Origin: Apostichopus japonicus
Taxonomy: Eukaryota > Echinodermata > Holothuroidea > Aspidochirotida > Stichopodidae
DNA: 64,000 nt
NCBI RefSeq assembly: GCF_037975245.1
Contig: NC_092571.1
Coordinates: 18,500,917 to 18,564,916 of the forward strand
Direction: 5' to 3'
Below, piece after piece: positions 62,201 through 64,000 of the stretch. The notes under the pieces are model-generated. The model was not told the origin of the DNA, ran no database searches, and worked only from the letters and a program-made list of their open reading frames with translations. Position numbers and translations under genes: made by a program. Position 1 is the stretch's first letter. Each line of letters opens with the position of its first letter.

Positions 62201-62846
62201 GTATCAGCACTTGATATGACTACATTCTACAACATCAACTTAACTGACTTCATCAACTTAACGACATGTCACCATGACTGCTGACATTACAACATAAATC
62301 TAGACCATCAAAAACTAGGTCTACCCTGGAGGCAACAAGGCCAATAAAAGAAAATTAACCAACATTTCTTATGTCCCTGCACACAAATTTTTGGAATTAT
62401 TGACACAAGATATAAAAAAGAAACTGTTAACAAAAAGGGATAAAACTGGATTCATTATCTCTTCTTTTGAGGCTCGTCAAGGAGACTTTGTAGCAAATGA
62501 AATGGAGGAAGGGATTAGCAGAAGAGGCGGATATCAATAGCATGCCAAAGTTGAAACATAATTTATGAGAAGCATTATTAAAGCACCCATGAATATATTA
62601 ACAAAGTCAGCAGTGAAATAACTAACTGACTACCACCTGTAAAAGAATTATGATAAATGTACTCACAGATGCAACAAAAACATCCCCTATTTGTTGCATT
62701 TCATCCCAATTTTTCACACGACTGGCAAGGGCAATTTGAAACATAAGGTGACATTGGTATATGCCTCGGACACGATAAAATATTGCCTTGACTTTCTCCC
62801 TTTCTAGGATAGGTGGACTGCTATCCAGAAGAGGTTTCTCATAATT
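28919..62846 (-). CDS. ARHGEF10L: Rho guanine nucleotide exchange factor, ARHGEF10/10L type (3' part of gene, 17 exons)
   Basis: Catalyses GDP/GTP exchange on Rho GTPases. Exons 5' to 3' on the - strand: 62846-62667, 61815-61699, 61112-61020, 59492-59322, 58758-58705, 50447-50356, 50078-49918, 47961-47855, 45462-45326, 43988-43897, 41538-41411, 40358-40048, 36512-36361, 35409-35267, 31835-31661, 30654-30385, 29229-28919. They total 2694 nt with all phases compatible, giving 897 residues. The first four exons form the DH domain ([26 protein letters not shown]). Exons 5-9 form the PH-like region ([14 protein letters not shown]), and exons 10-17 a WD40-like domain ([32 protein letters not shown]) ending ILMWQVSM. 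The start of DH and the N-terminus lie beyond the window. It could be ARHGEF10 rather than 10L; ARHGEF17 is less similar from memory. Many introns are minisatellite-filled. Confidence 0.93.
29232..29832 (-). repeat. 39-bp minisatellite carrying a splice-acceptor-like junction, about 15 copies
   Basis: Read on the - strand each unit contains CATGTTTCAACAG|GTGAGG or CATGTCCCAACAG|GTGAGG plus AACATTGATAATGTGTTGT. The array runs directly into the terminal RhoGEF exon, whose upstream acceptor is the same sequence. The unit is 13 codons and lacks stops in two frames, which explains long spurious frames on both strands. Confidence 0.95.
30385..30654 (-). CDS. ARHGEF10L: RhoGEF exon E16 (WD40-like domain)
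   Basis: Acceptor TTTTTTACAAG and donor GCAAAGA|GTAAGT; 270 nt. It encodes [40 protein letters not shown] and YSPIRFLT, a hallmark block of ARHGEF10-family C-termini. Confidence 0.95.
30782..31435. repeat. 24-bp minisatellite, about 27 copies
   Basis: The unit is GTTGAATCCAGTATTGATGC + TATG. The 8-codon unit keeps both strands open. It lies in the intron between E15 and E16 and touches neither junction. Confidence 0.95.
31590..31675 (-). repeat. 29-bp triplicate of the E15 donor
   Basis: Three copies of TCAGAATGATAACTAGTAAG + TAACTATTT on the - strand. The first belongs to E15. Each copy has a donor (GTAAGT) and, 14 nt later, an acceptor-like TATTTTCAG, so each later copy looks like an 11-nt pseudo-exon. 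Confidence 0.9.
31661..31835 (-). CDS. ARHGEF10L: RhoGEF exon E15 (WD40-like domain)
   Basis: Acceptor TTTTTATACACAG and donor ATAACTA|GTAAGT; 175 nt. It encodes [48 protein letters not shown]. Its last 11 nt and donor are repeated twice more immediately downstream, so the exact donor used is ambiguous. Confidence 0.92.
32150..35060. repeat. 113-bp satellite-like array, about 25 copies, with higher-order structure
   Basis: The unit starts TTCACAGTAACCTAATACTA and includes GGAATTCACAGTAATGCTAT and GAAGGGAAGGAGTTTACTAC. Marked variants (for example CATGGTAATATTATATTC...TTGATATG at about 33200, 33425 and 33765; CCCTGTAACAGAC at 33603 and 33945) recur at about 342 bp, i.e. every three units. Around 34110-34600 two variants alternate. 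It fills the intron between E14 and E15. Confidence 0.95.
35267..35409 (-). CDS. ARHGEF10L: RhoGEF exon E14 (WD40-like domain)
   Basis: Acceptor TTTGTTCTCAG and donor AGAGTG|GTGAGT; 143 nt, ending in phase 0. It encodes [39 protein letters not shown] and EPESNFRV. Confidence 0.92.
35585..36262. repeat. 27-bp minisatellite, about 25 copies
   Basis: The unit is ATGATACCATATATACCTAT + CAAAGTA. Its 9-codon length keeps frames of about 230 codons open on both strands; these are not genes. It lies in the intron between E13 and E14. Confidence 0.95.
36361..36512 (-). CDS. ARHGEF10L: RhoGEF exon E13 (WD40-like domain)
   Basis: Acceptor TTTTATTTAAAG and donor CATATG|GTGAGT; 152 nt. It encodes [35 protein letters not shown] and [11 protein letters not shown], a propeller-blade-like repeat of beta strands. 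Confidence 0.92.
36735..38745. repeat. 43-bp minisatellite, about 47 copies
   Basis: The unit is TTAAGATCATGAGGTGAATA + CAGAGCTGGTGATTAACCAC + TTG. A shortened form (CACTTTTAAG) recurs together with the ACCGAGCTGG variant, again suggesting multi-unit amplification. It lies in the intron between E12 and E13. Confidence 0.96.
38990..39905. repeat. Degenerate repeats with TGACCTTTGACCTCCAC core (interspersed family)
   Basis: Four to five diverged modules of about 150-200 bp share AAATGACCTTTGACCTCCAC, then GGGTTCTTGTACTTATT, then ATCTTGAGATAT..TTTACAAG. The core TGACCTTTGACCT is the complement of a perfect nuclear-receptor DR1 (AGGTCA-A-AGGTCA). It is probably an old dispersed element. Confidence 0.7.
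40048..40358 (-). CDS. ARHGEF10L: RhoGEF exon E12 (WD40-like domain)
   Basis: Acceptor CTTTTATTAG and donor GGCAG|GTGAGA; 311 nt, leaving in phase 2. It encodes [35 protein letters not shown] and [12 protein letters not shown], corresponding to the LWVGGG...VLCMEYIPE...ICLGLQDG region. Confidence 0.94.
40680..40940. repeat. About 58-bp degenerate minisatellite, about 5 copies
   Basis: CTTTCAGGAACTGTTATTTC recurs with CATTAAATTAACACCAGATA spacers. It lies in the intron between E11 and E12. Confidence 0.85.
40955..41215. repeat. About 90-bp tandem triplicate
   Basis: AAAGATGCCTTGCTTAACCT followed by TGATGTGTTGTTTGGTCTAT occurs three times (about 40973, 41060, 41155). Confidence 0.88.
41411..41538 (-). 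CDS. ARHGEF10L: RhoGEF exon E11
   Basis: Acceptor ATATTCATTTAG and donor GGAAAA|GTAAGT; 128 nt. It encodes [14 protein letters not shown] (NQPGW.CPDED in vertebrates), then [18 protein letters not shown]. It enters the linker to the WD40-like domain. Confidence 0.92.
41590..43188. repeat. 54/57-bp minisatellite, about 29 copies
   Basis: The unit is TAGAGTTGTATACTAATTGT + ACAACATATGGTTGACTGTG + CATACAGTAAATCA, with or without an ATC insertion (CATATCATGG). Both lengths are multiples of three, giving a spurious 571-codon frame on the - strand. TTGTA...TACAA within the unit is self-complementary. It occupies the intron between E10 and E11. Confidence 0.96.
43897..43988 (-). CDS. ARHGEF10L: RhoGEF exon E10
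   Basis: Acceptor TTTTCATTCCAG and donor GACTAA|GTAAGT; 92 nt. It encodes [20 protein letters not shown] and [10 protein letters not shown], matching the MVVF.T.NPLSK..W...L..AK.GL segment of the family. Confidence 0.93.
44500..45370 (-). repeat. 103-bp array containing the E9 3' end and donor, about 8 copies
   Basis: Read on the - strand each unit holds GCAGATGTCAGTAAAATCCA + GCTCTCCCTTCCCTCTGTCC + ATGT|GTAAGTA, identical to the end of E9, plus about 55 bp of intron. The donor is intact in all copies. Confidence 0.96.
45326..45462 (-). CDS. ARHGEF10L: RhoGEF exon E9
   Basis: Acceptor CTGATGTTTTCAG and donor CATGT|GTAAGT; 137 nt. It encodes [40 protein letters not shown] and LPSVH. About 44 nt of its 3' end plus the donor are repeated in the array at 44500-45370. 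Confidence 0.93.
45680..47917 (-). repeat. 90-bp array containing the E8 3' half and donor, about 25 copies
   Basis: The unit on the - strand is CAATGACCTTATGCACGACC + TGGCAGTAGTCAAGCAACTC + GGTGCAATGTTAAGTAACCT + TAAG|GTAACTAAATAGAGC + TATAATAGTAT. About 64 nt are exon E8 and 26 nt are intron. Copies differ at only a few positions. Each copy carries an in-frame TAG just after the donor. Confidence 0.97.
47855..47961 (-). CDS. ARHGEF10L: RhoGEF exon E8
   Basis: Acceptor CATCTTCCCCTTCAG and donor CTTAAG|GTAACT; 107 nt. It encodes [20 protein letters not shown] and [15 protein letters not shown], matching the R.F.EL.DL..DLAVVEQI segment. The last 64 nt of the exon plus its donor are the unit of the 90-bp array extending to 45680. 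Confidence 0.94.
48360..48545. repeat. Diverged copy of the GACC-rich dispersed repeat
   Basis: AACCTTTGGACCCCTTGATG, CCTTCTTGAACTCAATAAGA and TTTACAAGCAAGAGTCACAC follow the same order as in the modules at 38990-39905, ending in a CACATGCATGCATACATACA-like tail. Confidence 0.45.
48955..49880. repeat. 27-bp degenerate minisatellite next to E7, about 30 copies
   Basis: The unit is ATAACAGCCTTCATCTCAGC + TCTAGTA, degenerating toward E7. The 9-codon unit stays open on both strands for long stretches, producing spurious frames (up to 210 codons). It begins about 40 bp past the E7 donor. Confidence 0.94.
49918..50078 (-). CDS. ARHGEF10L: RhoGEF exon E7 (PH-like region)
   Basis: Acceptor TATTTCCGTAG and donor GAGAATG|GTAAAT; 161 nt. 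It encodes [42 protein letters not shown]. The frame stays open past the donor well into the adjacent 27-bp repeat, but phase with E8 requires the donor at 49917. Confidence 0.9.
50356..50447 (-). CDS. ARHGEF10L: RhoGEF exon E6 (PH-like region)
   Basis: Acceptor TATCTTCAG and donor GCTAA|GTGAGT; 92 nt, leaving in phase 2. It encodes [15 protein letters not shown] and [15 protein letters not shown], matching the KERR.FLLND.LVCA block of ARHGEF10 proteins. Confidence 0.93.
51130..51956. repeat. 43-bp minisatellite, about 19 copies
   Basis: The unit is AAGGGCAAGAGAACAGCCCG + GTAATTCTCAGCTTAATAGT + AAG. It is highly uniform. It lies in the intron between E6 and the 72-nt cassette exon. Confidence 0.95.
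52195..52565. repeat. 70-bp minisatellite, about 5 copies
   Basis: The unit is AACTGAGAAGTGTACACAGT + CTGGAAATTGACTCCAGATA + CTTCACTACCTTATTGTTTT + AGCTCACAAT. The ATATTTC and ATACTTC variants alternate, consistent with dimer amplification. Confidence 0.92.
53590..53661 (-). CDS. ARHGEF10L: Candidate 72-nt cassette exon of the RhoGEF
   Basis: Acceptor TTAACTTTGTAG and donor AAGGAG|GTATAA; 72 nt, phase 0 on both sides. It encodes a charged, low-complexity peptide ([20 protein letters not shown]). Because E5 and E6 align to the family without a gap, this segment is extra and is probably included optionally in a loop of the PH-like region. Confidence 0.65.
54190..54765. repeat. 115-125 bp array with C homopolymers, about 5 copies
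   Basis: CATCTACACTTCTTTTAATT, CTTTCTGTACATGAAGGTTC and ACTATTGTTTCACAGCTCCC recur with runs of 8-15 C between them. Homopolymer length varies between copies and is an assembly risk. Confidence 0.9.
56088..56240. repeat. Tandem duplication of about 72 bp
   Basis: ACTTTGAATATACAAAC followed by GGTTCTTGGGTGTTAAGC and GAGTTCCTGGAA occurs twice, at about 56092 and 56165. Confidence 0.85.
56485..56640. repeat. Tandem duplication of about 75 bp
   Basis: CACAGCC..ATGAGAAG/ACAAAG then GTACACATTCCTGTGTAT and AGAGTGAGATCT occurs twice, at about 56492 and 56568. Confidence 0.8.
58003..58008 (-). CDS. ARHGEF10L: Candidate 6-nt microexon (Asp-Asp) of the RhoGEF
   Basis: GATGAC is framed by a good acceptor (CTATTTCCCAACTCAG) and a consensus donor (GTAAGT). 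It would add two residues in frame between E5 and the next exon. TGCTGC sits about 20 nt before the exon, resembling the UGC element used by the neuronal splicing factor SRRM4 in animals. Evidence is splice motifs only. Confidence 0.4.
58705..58758 (-). CDS. ARHGEF10L: RhoGEF exon E5
   Basis: Acceptor TTTTATCTTTCAG and donor CAAACG|GTAAGC; 54 nt in phase 0. It encodes [18 protein letters not shown], aligning with the QRQLLL...TE segment entering the PH-like region. It aligns continuously with E6 if the two small exons between them are skipped. Confidence 0.85.
59322..59492 (-). CDS. ARHGEF10L: RhoGEF exon E4 (end of DH)
   Basis: Acceptor CTGTTTCAG and donor GTGAAG|GTAAAT; 171 nt in phase 0. 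It encodes [36 protein letters not shown] and a basic tail ending NAKFSVK. About ten residues expected from family memory before the next exon are not found; a very small exon between E4 and E5 may have been missed. Confidence 0.92.
60040..61022 (-). repeat. 60-bp array containing the E3 donor, about 16 copies
   Basis: On the - strand each unit reads CTTTCAG|GTAAGACTGATC then TCTAGTAGGAACCATTAGTT + AATGCCCTGAACACCATCTG, matching the E3 junction CTTCAG|GTAAGACTGATC. In several copies the donor is broken (ATAAG, TTAAG) or the exon-side AG is altered (TCTG). Confidence 0.95.
61020..61112 (-). CDS. ARHGEF10L: RhoGEF exon E3 (DH conserved region 3)
   Basis: Acceptor TTTTTATCCTCAG and donor CTTCAG|GTAAGA; 93 nt in phase 0. 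It encodes [19 protein letters not shown] and PQFICLLQ, the most conserved DH helix. Its donor and last 6 nt are repeated about 16 times in the intron that follows. Confidence 0.93.
61699..61815 (-). CDS. ARHGEF10L: RhoGEF exon E2 (DH domain)
   Basis: Acceptor CAATTTGCAG and donor CTAGAG|GTCAGA; 117 nt in phase 0. It encodes [20 protein letters not shown] and [15 protein letters not shown], nearly identical in pattern to vertebrate ARHGEF10/10L. Confidence 0.93.
61895..62062. repeat. 43-bp minisatellite, about 4 copies
   Basis: GATGTTGCTTTCTGTGGAAC + TGAGTAGAAACAAACATACT + GTG is repeated almost perfectly. It lies in the intron between E1 and E2. Confidence 0.93.
62667..62846 (-). CDS. ARHGEF10L: RhoGEF exon E1 (DH domain)
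   Basis: Acceptor TTTCCTTTGCAG and donor GCATCT|GTGAGT; 180 nt in phase 0. It encodes [45 protein letters not shown]. It corresponds to the middle helices of the DH domain; the first DH helix must be in an exon beyond the right edge. Confidence 0.93.
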
Positions 62847-64000
62847 CTGCAAAGGAAAAAAGATTACATTCAGCTCAGGAAACAGTCGACTCTTATCATA
62901 AATTGGCTAAACTTTTGAAGATGAAGACACAGTTATTTAAAGACGACTTTAGACTTTAATCTTGAAATGATAGTCCAACAAATCTAAGAATTAGAATTAG
63001 TCCAACAAAACAGAAACAAAGAATTAGAGTGCTTGTAATGTTTCTATAGTTATTCCAGTTATATTCACCTTTAACTTATGCTTAATATGTGGAATGGTCC
63101 TTTATGGCTAAAATAATGACATCAGCTCATAAGTGCAGTCCTATATTTTAACCTTAATCCACTGTTTTATGAATTCTAATAACTCAACATGATATTTTAA
63201 TTACCTATAAACAATGGAGCACCCTTGGGCAACCATCATTTGTCCTTGAAAACTCTATAATGTATTGTGGCCATAGAAATTTTCCTTTTGAGCTTGTGTT
63301 CTACAAACATGTCAAGAATGTGTTAATGTAACTAAATTAAAAAAAGGTGTTGACAAATTCCTTGAAGGGTTTTCAATATCCTAAGTGATATTCATTTACA
63401 CACACAAACGTGTAGTTTAGCTTAGGCCTTAACACTTGAACTCATAATCATAAACACGTTCTCCTATCCTAACATGCTCTACCATACATTGACACCAGTG
63501 TACCTGCATATTTTTCCGAAAATTAATGCAACAACTGATCACTTTTGAAAGTCAAAACTGTCATTTACATTTTTCTGATCACATGCTTACTTCAAAGTCT
63601 GTAACATTATTCTTTATATTAAAAGCACACTACGATAATTTCAGCAGCCTTAACAGTTCATTACAAAGTTTGGCTCTAAATCCCCAAACCTTACCTGGTT
63701 TGTGAATTAACGAGCGACGTACAGCAGTTCAAACGTGCAGGACGTTGAACAGATGAAATAGAATTACAAAAACAACGATAATAGTATACGAAGTGATTGA
63801 AATCTTAAGCTTTATTAAGAGCAATGAAAGAGCGATACTTGCGCAAAAGGCTGGCATTTACGGAAGGGAGATGGCCACACTCACATACAGACAATTGCCA
63901 GATGCTAGAGCGAGGTTAATACGGTAATGCATAGGTTGCACTGGTGCAAAGTAAAACTCTAATTGCCTCTTTGCTTAGACCAGCTTCATTGAAATTTTCT
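62847..64000. other. Intron upstream of E1; weak candidate 5' exon donor
   Basis: No further DH-encoding exon is visible here. On the - strand a consensus donor ACCAG|GTAAGG lies at 63695/63694 after CpG-containing sequence, and could end an untranslated or alternative first exon. No coding frame supports it. Confidence 0.25.

Overview
The window is eukaryotic (metazoan) nuclear DNA. It has two interrupted, spliceosomal-intron genes in tail-to-tail orientation, AT-rich introns, and a very large amount of tandemly repeated DNA. The proteins resemble vertebrate orthologues closely along their length, which fits an invertebrate animal, perhaps a marine invertebrate deuterostome; the species cannot be fixed from the sequence alone.

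Layout. Bases 1-3067 are upstream non-coding DNA. On the + strand at 3127-18096 lies a complete methylenetetrahydrofolate reductase gene (MTHFR): 11 coding exons, all junctions in phase, 2061 nt, 686 residues. Its introns hold two short inverted-repeat transposons (3485-4078; 15501-16750) and several minisatellites. The intergenic stretch of about 18.8-28.9 kb is almost wholly minisatellite. One array, of 47-bp units, is split by a 3.2 kb element with terminal inverted repeats (25118-28316). On the - strand, from 62846 down to 28919, lies the 3' part of a Rho guanine nucleotide exchange factor of the ARHGEF10/ARHGEF10L type. I resolved 17 constitutive exons (2694 nt, exactly in frame, 897 residues plus stop) running from the DH domain through a PH-like region to the C-terminal WD40-like domain. 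Two further small exons, of 6 and 72 nt, look like optional cassettes. The 5' end of this gene is outside the window.

The most interesting signal is the relation between repeats and exons. At least six tandem arrays have units that include a splice junction of the adjacent real exon, with some exon sequence attached. They are the donor of MTHFR exon 7, the donors of four RhoGEF exons (E3, E8, E9, E15) and the acceptor of the last RhoGEF exon. A seventh array, in the MTHFR 3' region, repeats a plausible acceptor with a 4-residue alternative C-terminus. Each such gene boundary is therefore followed or preceded by 3 to about 25 decoy copies of itself. I recall exon-junction minisatellites ('mirages') being reported at the amphioxus Adh locus; here the pattern recurs across two unrelated genes.

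Functionally the genes are independent. MTHFR makes 5-methyltetrahydrofolate for methionine synthesis, and the RhoGEF activates Rho-family GTPases. Long open frames inside the minisatellites (up to 571 codons) are artefacts of unit lengths divisible by three and are not listed as genes.
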